DNA from: an uncultured Paracoccaceae bacterium
GTDB lineage: Bacteria > Pseudomonadota > Alphaproteobacteria > Rhodobacterales > Rhodobacteraceae
DNA length: 64,000 nucleotides
Direction: 5' to 3'
NCBI GenBank assembly: GCA_947493745.1
Contig: CANLSM010000007.1
Span: 1 to 64,000 of the forward strand
Positions 7,800 through 14,894 of the stretch are shown here, piece after piece. Position 1 is the stretch's first letter; every line of letters begins with the position of its first letter. Both the position numbers and the translations under genes were made by a program. The notes under the pieces were generated by a model, which saw nothing but the letters and a program-made list of their open reading frames with translations, did no database searches and had not been told where the DNA came from.

Positions 7800-8996
7800 A
7801 TGCTGGCTGGCAAGCGCGTTCTTCTGATCATCGGTGGCGGGATCGCCGCCTACAAGTCCCTTGATCTGATCCGGCGGCTGAAGGAGCGGGGCGCGAATGT
7901 GACGCCGGTTCTGACCAGATCGGCTTCGGAATTCGTGACGCCCCTTTCAGCCTCGGCGCTTGCAGGCGAGAAGGTCTATACCGATCTCTTCGATCTGACC
8001 GATGAGGCCGAGATGGGTCATATCCAGCTTTCACGCTCGGCTGATCTGATTGTCGTTGCTCCTGCCACCGCCGATCTGATGGGCAAGATGGCGGTCGGCC
8101 TGGCAGGCGATCTGGCGACGACACTGCTGATGGCAACGGATAAGCGTGTCCTGATTGCACCGGCGATGAATGTGCGGATGTGGGAACACACCGCGACGAA
8201 GCGAAACCTTGAGACGCTGAAGGCCGACGGTGTCCTGACGGTCGGCCCCGATGAAGGGGACATGGCCTGCGGCGAGTTCGGGTTCGGACGCATGGCCGAG
8301 CCGCTTGAGATCACAGCGGCGGTTGAGGCCGCGTTGACGGATGGTCCACTCAAAGGCCGCCATGTGATCGTGACGTCCGGTCCTACCCATGAGCCGATCG
8401 ATCCGGTCAGATACATCGCCAACCGCTCGTCGGGCGCTCAGGGTGCTGCGATTGCCGAGGCGCTTTCCGGCCTTGGCGCATCGGTCACGTTTGTGAGCGG
8501 TCCTGCCACGTCTGCCATGCCCGGCGGGTGCAAGATCCTGCGTGTCGAGACGGCGGCTGAGATGAAAGCCGCAGTCGAACAGGCCTTGCCCGCAGATGCG
8601 GTCGTCTTTGCCGCCGCTGTCGCGGATTGGCATGTGACCGACGCCGGACCCTCCAAGATCAAGAAAGATGACAAGGGGGGCTTGCCCAGCTTCAAGCTGG
8701 CCGAAAACCCTGATATTCTCAAAACAATCGCAAACCTGCCCGAGAATCGTCCAAAACTGGTCGTAGGTTTTGCAGCAGAGACCGATCAGGTTCTTGAAAA
8801 CGCGACTGCGAAGAGATTGCGCAAAGGGTGTGACTGGATCGTCGCAAACGATGTGCGGCCCGAGACGGGGATAATGGGTGGCTCGGAAAACGATGTCTGC
8901 CTGATCACAGAAAACGGTCCAGAAAACTGGCCGCGTATGTCCAAGCGGGATGTGGCGACCAGACTGGCACAGAAGATTGCGGAGACCTTGTCTTGA
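7800..8996 (+). CDS. coaBC: CoaBC, phosphopantothenoylcysteine decarboxylase / phosphopantothenate-cysteine ligase
   Basis: Bifunctional enzyme of coenzyme A synthesis. The N-terminal flavoprotein domain (CoaC, to about residue 180) has VLLIIGGGIAAYKSLDLIRRL, the decarboxylase histidine in GHIQLSRSADL, and APAMNVRMWEH plus the substrate-clamp cysteine in DMACGEFGFGRM. The C-terminal CoaB part has VTSGPTHEPIDPVRYIANRSSG, AAVADWH and the ligase lysine in KIKKDDKGG. I start at ATG 7800 after GGTGAGG; an upstream TTG at 7779 in frame lacks support. The stop TGA is shared with the TTG start of dut. Confidence 0.95.
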   Translation: MLAGKRVLLIIGGGIAAYKSLDLIRRLKERGANVTPVLTRSASEFVTPLSASALAGEKVYTDLFDLTDEAEMGHIQLSRSADLIVVAPATADLMGKMAVGLAGDLATTLLMATDKRVLIAPAMNVRMWEHTATKRNLETLKADGVLTVGPDEGDMACGEFGFGRMAEPLEITAAVEAALTDGPLKGRHVIVTSGPTHEPIDPVRYIANRSSGAQGAAIAEALSGLGASVTFVSGPATSAMPGGCKILRVETAAEMKAAVEQALPADAVVFAAAVADWHVTDAGPSKIKKDDKGGLPSFKLAENPDILKTIANLPENRPKLVVGFAAETDQVLENATAKRLRKGCDWIVANDVRPETGIMGGSENDVCLITENGPENWPRMSKRDVATRLAQKIAETLS

Positions 8997-9481
8997 AATC
9001 AATTCGTCTCGCCCGACCCGGAACCAGGGTGCGCCTGATGCGCACAGAAACGGCTGATCCGGACGTGGCACTGCCCGCCTATCAGACCGATCAGTCTGCG
9101 GGCATGGACCTTCGGGCCAATTTTGCGCCCGAAGGCCGGTCAGACGGTATCGATCTGGCACCGGGTGCCCGCGTCAAGATCCCGTCCGGTTTCAGCGTGT
9201 CGATCCCCGAAGGATTCGAGATCCAGATCCGCCCGCGCTCGGGCCTTGCACTGAAGCACGGGGTCACACTGGTGAATGCGCCGGGGACCATCGACAGCGA
9301 CTATCGCGGCGAGGTCGGTGTGATCCTCATCAATCTGGGGACCGAGACTTTCCACATCGCCCATGGCGACCGCATCGCCCAGATGGTGCTGGCCCCGGTG
9401 ACCCGCTGTGACTGGCATCTGAGCGCGGCCCTCGACAATACCGATCGCGGCAGTGGAGGTTTCGGCTCCACCGGAACCTGA
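8993..9481 (+). CDS. dut: Dut, deoxyuridine 5'-triphosphate nucleotidohydrolase
   Basis: Hydrolyses dUTP to dUMP and pyrophosphate. All five trimeric dUTPase motifs are present: SAGMDLRA, RPRSGLALKHG, NAPGTIDSDYRGEVGVILIN, GDRIAQMVL and the C-terminal P-loop-like RGSGGFGSTG. The TTG at 8993 overlaps the coaBC stop as TTGA and gives 162 aa, with the usual short lead before the first strand; ATG 9038 is the alternative. Pairing with coaBC is common in proteobacteria and indicates one transcript. Confidence 0.93.
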   Translation: MKSIRLARPGTRVRLMRTETADPDVALPAYQTDQSAGMDLRANFAPEGRSDGIDLAPGARVKIPSGFSVSIPEGFEIQIRPRSGLALKHGVTLVNAPGTIDSDYRGEVGVILINLGTETFHIAHGDRIAQMVLAPVTRCDWHLSAALDNTDRGSGGFGSTGT

Positions 9482-9518
9482 AAGACACCGCGAAGGCCTT
9501 TGGGGGAGGGCACCCGAC

Positions 9519-10187
9519 GTGTTGATGATACTTGCCATCGCAGCGCTCGCCTATGGCTTCGCGCGCGTTCTGGATGCCCCAAGGATCGTCACGGCCATGA
9601 TTCCGCTCGGCGCGGTTCTGGCCATGGCATCGGCTCTTCTGTTCCTGCCACCAGATCATGCGATGCGGCAGAGTGTCTCCGGTTCCGTCCAGCTTGTGCT
9701 TATCTTTGCGATCATTGGTGTTCCTCTGCTGGTCTACATGCGCTTTCTCAAACGTCTGAGGCAGGCTCGCGAACCCCAGATCGTCAAGACATCGGGTGAC
9801 TATGTGCAGATCACCGACGACCGGAAACTGCAGGACGACGTCCAGGCGCTGATCCTTGAAGGCGCCCCGAGCGGTCTGGACCAGAGTGCCGGTTTCTCGG
9901 TTCTGAAACGCCGGGCGGACGGCGGGATTGCGGCCACCGGGCGGTGTCAGGTCACCGGTGATCTCGCGTTTCTGTCAAACCTCCATCTGAGCGATGGTAT
10001 GGATCGGGAAAGCCTGCTTCGAACGCTTGAGGACGAGGCGCGCCGACATGGGGCCCGCCGGCTTCAGCTTGACATTGCAAGCTGGCAGAAGAGACTCCTC
10101 CCGCTGCCCGCAGCCTATCGCGAGATTGCCCGTGTGGCGCTCGGCCCGGACAGCGAGAAGCTGATTTTCGTGAAGGATCCCTTGTGA
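9519..10187 (+). CDS. Two-helix membrane protein with a soluble C-terminal domain, function unknown
   Basis: Two hydrophobic segments (about residues 2-20, LMILAIAALAYGFAR, and 50-75, LVLIFAIIGVPLLVYMRFLK) precede a soluble domain of ~140 residues containing DDVQALILEG and LHLSDGMDRESLLRTLEDEARRHGARRLQLD. The last part has a helix-strand look vaguely like GNAT acyltransferases, but I see no acyl-CoA loop and assign no function. GTG 9519 is chosen because GGGGGAGGG ends eight bases earlier; TTG 9522 and ATG 9525 follow in frame. It is placed between dut and moeB and overlaps moeB by 4 bp (GTGA), so it belongs to the same operon. Confidence 0.75.
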   Translation: MLMILAIAALAYGFARVLDAPRIVTAMIPLGAVLAMASALLFLPPDHAMRQSVSGSVQLVLIFAIIGVPLLVYMRFLKRLRQAREPQIVKTSGDYVQITDDRKLQDDVQALILEGAPSGLDQSAGFSVLKRRADGGIAATGRCQVTGDLAFLSNLHLSDGMDRESLLRTLEDEARRHGARRLQLDIASWQKRLLPLPAAYREIARVALGPDSEKLIFVKDPL

Positions 10188-10948
10188 GTTTCACCTCTGA
10201 TGAGCTGCAACGCTACGCGCGCCACATCGTTCTGCGGGAGGTCGGCGGCCCCGGCCAGCAGAAGCTGAAGGCGGCCCGGGTGTTGTGCATCGGGGCAGGG
10301 GGCCTCGGATCACCTGCGCTGATGTATCTGGCAGCGGCTGGCGTCGGGACGCTGGGCTGTGTCGACGACGACGTGGTCAGCCTCTCCAACCTGCAACGCC
10401 AGATCCTGCATGACACCCAGGCTGTGGGGGAAGCGAAGGTGAAAAGTGCGGCCCGTTCACTCGCCCGGATCAATCCCACCATCAGCTTTCAGGGCCACGA
10501 GGCCCGGCTGGATGCAGGGAATGCATCAGGGCTGATCGACGCCTATGACCTGATCCTCGACGGCTCCGACAATTTCACCACCCGCTATCTGGTCAATGCG
10601 ACTTGTGTTGCCCTTGGCACCCCCCTGATCTCGGCTGCGATGAGCCAGTGGGAAGGCCAGATCAGCCTCTATGATCCTGTCCGCGATCTGCCCTGCTACG
10701 CCTGCGTCTTCCCCGAAGCGCCCGCTGAGGGCCTCGCCCCGAGCTGTTCCGAGGCCGGGATCATGGGCGCTCTGGCCGGTGTCATGGGTGCGATGATGGC
10801 AGGCGAGGCGATCAAATGGATCACCGGCGCTGGCGAGGGCCTGGGCGGCCGGATGCTGATCCATGACGCGCTCTATGGCGAGAACCGGAGCATGGCGCTG
10901 AAACGGGATCCGGGATGTCATGTGTGTGGGGCGGGAGGCGCCTTGTAG
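10184..10948 (+). CDS. moeB: MoeB/ThiF family adenylyltransferase (molybdopterin-synthase activation)
   Basis: E1-like enzyme that adenylates the C-terminal glycine of a sulfur-carrier protein such as MoaD. It has the ATP-binding Rossmann motif VLCIGAGGLGSPALMYLAAAGVG (given here only by its key GxGGLGS core), DDDVVSLSNLQRQ with the adenylation residues, DGSDNFTTRYLVN, and two Zn-binding CxxC pairs (CYAC near residue 170 and CHVC near 247). Without a rhodanese domain and at 254 aa it matches MoeB more than MoeZ. Start GTG 10184 overlaps the previous stop. ThiF or another sulfur-carrier activating role cannot be excluded. Confidence 0.9.
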   Translation: MSFTSDELQRYARHIVLREVGGPGQQKLKAARVLCIGAGGLGSPALMYLAAAGVGTLGCVDDDVVSLSNLQRQILHDTQAVGEAKVKSAARSLARINPTISFQGHEARLDAGNASGLIDAYDLILDGSDNFTTRYLVNATCVALGTPLISAAMSQWEGQISLYDPVRDLPCYACVFPEAPAEGLAPSCSEAGIMGALAGVMGAMMAGEAIKWITGAGEGLGGRMLIHDALYGENRSMALKRDPGCHVCGAGGAL

Positions 10949-11102
10949 GTCTTGCGGTGAGATCAGAAGGCCGCCCGTTCCGCCGCCGGAGGACTCGCCA
11001 TTTTCTGTACATAGTTGGCGTTCCCGCTATCCCACAAAGGCAGATGCCCGCAGTAAGCCAGTCTGCTCATTCGTAGGAGTGCAGTATTGCTGCTACCGAA
11101 CA

Positions 11103-11123
11103 TTGCCAAACCCGTCTTGGCAA
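11103..11123. promoter_or_regulatory. Inverted repeat TTGCCAA-N7-TTGGCAA
   Basis: Perfect 7-bp arms (11103-11109 and 11117-11123) around the spacer ACCCGTC. It could be a dimeric repressor operator, or the first hairpin of the leader RNA. It lies 30 bp before the leader ORF. Confidence 0.55.
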
Positions 11124-11127
11124 CCTA

Positions 11128-11147
11128 CGCTCCGATCAACTGGAGCG
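11128..11147 (+). promoter_or_regulatory. Leader hairpin covering the leader-ORF ribosome binding site
   Basis: CGCTCC (11128-11133) pairs with GGAGCG (11142-11147) around the loop GATCAACT. The 3' arm includes the GGAG Shine-Dalgarno of the leader ORF, so folding would hide it. The loop sequence CCGATCAA recurs in the terminator loop at 11233-11240. Confidence 0.55.
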
Positions 11148-11152
11148 CAAAA

Positions 11153-11203
11153 ATGAAACTGACAACTGTCATCGTGGTGAACGAGAGGTGCATGGTCCGA
11201 TAA
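11153..11203 (+). CDS. Putative 16-residue leader peptide upstream of the Bcr/CflA exporter
   Basis: The ORF reads MKLTTVIVVNERCMVR and ends in TAA. Its ATG is preceded by GGAG at 11142-11145 with a 7-base spacing, one of the better ribosome binding sites of the window. The stop codon lies within the loop of a stem formed by GCATGG (11190-11195) and CCATGC (11222-11227), directly ahead of an intrinsic terminator and 77 bp before the exporter start. This is the arrangement of ribosome-dependent attenuators of antibiotic-resistance genes. Function is inferred from layout only; such a short ORF could occur by chance. Confidence 0.5.
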   Translation: MKLTTVIVVNERCMVR

Positions 11204-11227
11204 GGGTTTCCATATCCGTTGCCATGC
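11190..11227 (+). promoter_or_regulatory. Stem-loop between leader ORF and terminator
   Basis: GCATGG (11190-11195) pairs with CCATGC (11222-11227); extending through 11188-11189 with 11228-11229 adds two pairs but takes two bases of the terminator 5' arm. A ribosome at the end of the leader ORF would open this stem, so it is a candidate switching element. Confidence 0.5.
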
Positions 11228-11255
11228 GCCCCCGATCAAGTTCGGGGGCTTTTTT
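11228..11255 (+). terminator. Intrinsic terminator in the leader of the exporter gene
   Basis: GCCCCCGA (11228-11235) and TCGGGGGC (11242-11249) form an 8-bp GC-rich stem with a 6-base loop, followed by six Ts. It ends only 24 bp before the exporter ATG, leaving no room for a separate promoter, so transcripts of the exporter must read through it. It may also end transcription from the moeB operon. Confidence 0.85.
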
Positions 11256-11279
11256 GTTTCCAGACCAAAGATTTTCGCC

Positions 11280-12470
11280 ATGACCCACACCAAAACCCGG
11301 CCTCATCTCGCAACGCTTATCCTGCTCCCGGCATTTTCCGTTCTGTCGCTCAACATGTTCTTGCCGTCACTCGCAAACATCGCTTTTGATCTGGATACTG
11401 ACTATGCAACCGTCAGCCTTGCAATCGCGGGCTATCTGGCGGTCACGGCCATCATTCAGCTCGTTGTCGGGCCATTGTCTGATCGCATTGGCAGGCGTCC
11501 CGTTCTCCTGGTCGCACTCACCTCGTTTTCTATCGCGTCCGTGGGGTGTTCCCTTGCCATGGATGTCTGGACCTTTCTGATTTTCCGGGTGCTTCAAGCG
11601 GGTATAGCGTCGGGCTACGCGCTATCTCTGGCGATTGTCAGGGACACCACATCGGAACGCAAGGCGGCTGGGTTGATCGGTTATATCAGCATGACAATGG
11701 CCATAGCCCCAATGCTGGGCCCCATGCTTGGGGGAGTTCTCGATACGGCCTTCGGCTGGCGTGCAAACTTCTATTTCTACGCCATCGCCGGTCTGTTGCT
11801 GCTTGTCCTTTGCTGGATCGACTTGGGCGAGACAAAGCCCGTTCGACCCAAGCAGACAGGTGCATCGGCAGAGAGCCTGCGAACGCTCGTCAGGGAACCG
11901 CTGTTTTGGGCGTATTCATCTTGTACCGCGTTCTCGACCGGGGCATTCTACATCTTCCTCACAGGTGCGCCGCTCGTGGCCACGCTGGAGTTCGGCGTTA
12001 CGACATCGCAACTGGGGTTCTACATCGGGACAATCACGGCGGGCTTCATGCTGGGCAGCTTTCTTTCCGGGCGTTTCGCGCCGCGATATGAACCGACGAC
12101 AATGATGTTGACGGGTCGTCTCACCGCCTGCGGCGGCCTTGCGGTCGGCCTCTCGGCAATGCTGGCGGGATATCTGACACCGATCGCCTTCTTTGGGAGC
12201 ACGATCTTCGTGGGCATTGGCAACGGTCTCACCATGCCAAGCAGCAACGCCGGTGCACTGTCGGTCCGGCCCAATCTTGCTGGCAGTGCAGCGGGGCTGA
12301 ATAGTGCGCTGGTCGTTGCTGGCGGGGCGGTTCTTACAACGCTTACGGGTTCGATACTACCGCAAGAGGGAGCCGCGTTGGTGCTCCACATGTTGATGCT
12401 GACAGCATCGGGAGCGGGGTTTGTTTCGGTGCTTTGGGCGATGTACCTTCGATCCCGCCGACGTCCATGA
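11280..12470 (+). CDS. Bcr/CflA family MFS multidrug efflux transporter
   Basis: Proton-driven exporter of the major facilitator superfamily, 12-TM drug:H+ antiporter-1 type, in the inner membrane. TM1 carries LNMFLPSLANIAFDLDTDYA, typical of Bcr/CflA proteins; the loop 2-3 motif is GPLSDRIGRRPVLL, and TM5 has the antiporter motif C region IAPMLGPMLGGVLDTAFGWR. Length 396 aa is usual. Relatives export bicyclomycin, chloramphenicol (CmlA) or florfenicol; the substrate here is unknown. There is no clear Shine-Dalgarno before ATG 11280. Regulation by attenuation is suggested by the upstream leader ORF and terminator. Confidence 0.9.
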   Translation: MTHTKTRPHLATLILLPAFSVLSLNMFLPSLANIAFDLDTDYATVSLAIAGYLAVTAIIQLVVGPLSDRIGRRPVLLVALTSFSIASVGCSLAMDVWTFLIFRVLQAGIASGYALSLAIVRDTTSERKAAGLIGYISMTMAIAPMLGPMLGGVLDTAFGWRANFYFYAIAGLLLLVLCWIDLGETKPVRPKQTGASAESLRTLVREPLFWAYSSCTAFSTGAFYIFLTGAPLVATLEFGVTTSQLGFYIGTITAGFMLGSFLSGRFAPRYEPTTMMLTGRLTACGGLAVGLSAMLAGYLTPIAFFGSTIFVGIGNGLTMPSSNAGALSVRPNLAGSAAGLNSALVVAGGAVLTTLTGSILPQEGAALVLHMLMLTASGAGFVSVLWAMYLRSRRRP

Positions 12471-12507
12471 AGGACCGCAAGCCGCAAAGGGGCGGGTGAG
12501 CGGTCCT
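12471..12507. repeat. Hairpin after the exporter gene
   Basis: AGGACCGC (12471-12478) and GCGGTCCT (12500-12507) form an 8-bp stem with a 21-base loop, starting right at the stop codon of the exporter. There is no T-run, so it is a possible 3'-end stabiliser or weak terminator rather than a clear intrinsic terminator. Confidence 0.45.
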
Positions 12508-12556
12508 CGATCAACAAAGCGTTAGTGGTCGATATTGGGATGGGACGAAGGATATC

Positions 12557-12570
12557 GCCTATCGATAGGC
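12557..12570. repeat. Perfect 14-bp palindrome
   Basis: GCCTATCGATAGGC in the 228-bp gap between two convergent genes. No promoter belongs here, so its role, if any, is unknown; it may be the end signal of one of the transcripts or a protein-binding site. Confidence 0.4.
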
Positions 12571-12698
12571 TCGCGTTACTCTTTTTAACGGCCCTGCAGA
12601 CAGCACTTTATGCGGACATTCGTATCGATCGAAACCCGGCGCGTTCAAGTTTTCCGAAATGCCGGGTGCCAGGGTGAAAACGCCATATTCAAACCCGC

Positions 12699-13685
12699 TT
12701 ACAACATACTCGGCACGACCTGATCCGGTGGTCTGTGGCCGTCCGCGAATGTTTTGATGTTGATGATCACCTTCTCGCCCATTTCCAGGCGGCTCTCCTC
12801 GGTGGCGGAGCTCATGTGCGGCAGCAGCAGGACGTTTGGCAGGTCAATGAGGCGGGGGTTGACCTCTCGGCCGTGCTCATAGACGTCGAGGCCTGCGCCC
12901 GCGATCTCGCCAGAGCGCAGCATCCGGGTCAGGGCGTTCTCGTCGATCACCTCGCCGCGCGATGTGTTCACGATATAGGCGCTCGGCTTCATCAGCTTCA
13001 GCCTGCGCGCATTCAGCAGATGAAAGGTCGAAGGCGTGTGGGGTGCGTTGATGCTGAGGATATCGACACGCGCCAGCATCTGATCGAGGCTTTCCCAATA
13101 GGTCGCTTCCAGCGCTTCCTCACGGTCGGCATGCAGGCGTTTGCGGTTGTGATAATGGATCTGCAGGCCAAACGCCTTGGCGCGATGTGCGACGGCCTGC
13201 CCGATCCGGCCCATGCCGAGAATACCCAGACGCTTTCCGCCGACCCGGTGACCGTTCAGCGCGGTCGGGCTCCAGCCCTCCCACTTGCCCGACTGCATCA
13301 GGGTTGCCCCCTCCTTCAGGCGACGCGGCACGGCGAGGATCAGCGCTAGTGTCATGTCGGCCGTGTCATCGGTCAGAACGCCGGGTGTGTTAGAGACCAT
13401 GATGCCGCGGCTCAGCGCTGTCTGCACGTCGATATGATCGAAGCCCGCGCCGTAGTTCGCCACCAGCTTCAGCCGCTCGCCTGCGCCTGCCAGAAGGCTC
13501 TGATCGACCCGGTCATTGAGCGTGGGTACCAGCACATCCGCATGTTTGACCGCGTCCGAGAGCTGCTCCCGGCTCATCGGCGCATCGGACTCGTTGAGCT
13601 TCACGTCAAACAACTCACCCAGCCGCGTTTCCACCGGTTCGGGTAGCTTCCGGGTCACAATCACCGACAAACGAGACCTTGGCAT
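12699..13685 (-). CDS. D-isomer-specific 2-hydroxyacid dehydrogenase, glyoxylate/hydroxypyruvate reductase-like
   Basis: NAD(P)H-dependent reductase of 2-oxoacids, with glyoxylate or hydroxypyruvate the likeliest substrate. The NAD-binding motif is LGILGMGRIGQAVAHRAKAFG; the catalytic Arg is in VNTSRGEVIDENAL, the Glu in NPRLIDLPNVLLLPH and the His in LLPHMSSAT. NYGAGFDHIDV is the substrate loop. I start at ATG 13685 (MPRSRLSVIVTRK); the frame is open to 13727. It is divergent from the SH3 protein gene. The C-terminal VDIQ-type segment is replaced by VVPSML, giving the usual ~328 aa. Confidence 0.88.
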   Translation of the reverse strand: MPRSRLSVIVTRKLPEPVETRLGELFDVKLNESDAPMSREQLSDAVKHADVLVPTLNDRVDQSLLAGAGERLKLVANYGAGFDHIDVQTALSRGIMVSNTPGVLTDDTADMTLALILAVPRRLKEGATLMQSGKWEGWSPTALNGHRVGGKRLGILGMGRIGQAVAHRAKAFGLQIHYHNRKRLHADREEALEATYWESLDQMLARVDILSINAPHTPSTFHLLNARRLKLMKPSAYIVNTSRGEVIDENALTRMLRSGEIAGAGLDVYEHGREVNPRLIDLPNVLLLPHMSSATEESRLEMGEKVIINIKTFADGHRPPDQVVPSML

Positions 13686-13795
13686 GCGCGTTTCCTGTTT
13701 CTTTGAAGCCGTCTTTTGTCGTATCATGGCAGGATAAACGCATGGGGGAAACAGGCGAAATCACCCCCGGCACAAAGGTCGAGCAGAGGTATGTC

Positions 13796-14290
13796 ATGCG
13801 TCATCTGGCGGGTGTTTTTCTTGTTTTTCTGATGGGTCTTACCGGTGCGGCTGTCGCGCAGGACGTCGGTCGTGTCACCAACCTGCCGATCCCGCGCTAT
13901 GTCTCGATGAAAGCGTCAGAGGCGAATGTGCGGCGCGGCCCCAGCCTCAATCACCGGATCGACTGGGTGTTCCACCGCCGCAACACGCCGTTGCAGGTAA
14001 CTGCCGAATACGGCCACTGGCGCCGTGTTCGCGATGTCGATGGGGCTGGTGGCTGGGTGCATTACTCCCTGCTGAGCGGTGTGCGCCATGTCCTTCTGCG
14101 CGGCGAGAAAGTGGCGCTGTTGCGTGACCCGCAGTCCGACGGGCAGGAGATTGCCTACGCCGAGGATGGTGTGATCGCGAAACTCGGGAAATGCGGATTG
14201 CTGTGGTGCAAAGTGAACGCTGATCGGCAGAGCGGCTGGGTGCACAAGGAGAACCTCTGGGGTGTCGAAGCCAACGAGGTTCGGAACTGA
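13796..14290 (+). CDS. Secreted SH3-domain protein
   Basis: A 22-residue signal peptide (MRHLAGVFLVFLMGLTGAAVAQ) is followed by two bacterial SH3-like repeats: ASEANVRRGPSLNHRIDWVF to GGWVHYSLLSG, and VALLRDPQSDGQ to SGWVHKENLWG. Such proteins (SH3b/DUF1058 family) are periplasmic and often bind peptidoglycan or help envelope proteins. ATG 13796 follows GAGCAGAGG. Start of the frame further upstream would destroy the signal peptide. No neighbour points to a specific partner. Confidence 0.8.
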   Translation: MRHLAGVFLVFLMGLTGAAVAQDVGRVTNLPIPRYVSMKASEANVRRGPSLNHRIDWVFHRRNTPLQVTAEYGHWRRVRDVDGAGGWVHYSLLSGVRHVLLRGEKVALLRDPQSDGQEIAYAEDGVIAKLGKCGLLWCKVNADRQSGWVHKENLWGVEANEVRN

Positions 14291-14426
14291 GAACCGGATG
14301 GCGCTCTGGGATCAACTCAAACTCAGGTCCATCCACCATGGGGCGAAGAACGCAACCCTTCCTCGGCCTATCACGGACGGCGCCGGATCGCCGGTCCTGG
14401 AATCTGGAGGACAATTGATCGCGCCC

Positions 14427-14894
14427 TTATAGCGACCGGTTCTCGTCCAGTACCTTGCGCAGGTCGCGCAGCTCCGGGAGGATATCAAGGATGCGACCGG
14501 GCTCGAACAGTGACACCAGTTTGCCGACATCCTCGCCAAGCTTGTCTATGTTGTTCTCCCGCGCATTCCGTCCGGCCTGCGTGATGTAGACCAGCTTGCT
14601 GCGCCCGTCCTCGGGGTTCGGCTTCATCTCGATCAAGCCGCGTTTCTCCAACCCGGCAAGTGTGTGGGTCATCGTTGTTTTGGGAACCTGAAACGCATTT
14701 GCGATGGCCAGCGGAGCGCGCCCGTCACCAAGGCGCACAAGGTGGTTCAGGACCGAGAAATGAGGAACTGTCAGCCCGTCCTCCAGACGGGCTTCGAACA
14801 GGGCGCGGGAAAGCTGCGCGAGGATGCCGATCTCGTTGAAGAACTCGAAATAGAGCCTGCCGACATCCTCTTGTGATTGCGCATCCTCAGGCAT
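14427..14894 (-). CDS. MarR family transcriptional regulator
   Basis: 155 aa with a winged helix: HFSVLNHLVRLGDGRAPLAIANAFQVPKTTMTHTLAGLEKRGLIEMKPNPEDGRSK contains the recognition helix (PKTTMTHTLAGLEKRG) and wing (NPEDGRSKLVYIT). Its start overlaps the end of the upstream nitroreductase-like gene by 8 bp, so both come from one promoter, which holds an inverted repeat fitting MarR binding (16059-16103). Autoregulation and control of the reductase are inferred from this. Confidence 0.88.
   Translation of the reverse strand: MPEDAQSQEDVGRLYFEFFNEIGILAQLSRALFEARLEDGLTVPHFSVLNHLVRLGDGRAPLAIANAFQVPKTTMTHTLAGLEKRGLIEMKPNPEDGRSKLVYITQAGRNARENNIDKLGEDVGKLVSLFEPGRILDILPELRDLRKVLDENRSL

Larger units (their letters stand above)
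10949..11152. other. Intergenic region upstream of the drug-exporter leader
   Basis: No coding frame with a ribosome binding site is seen. Any promoter for the exporter must lie here or just upstream, but no convincing -35/-10 pair stands out. The last 50 bases carry two hairpins listed separately (11103-11123 and 11128-11147). Confidence 0.5.
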
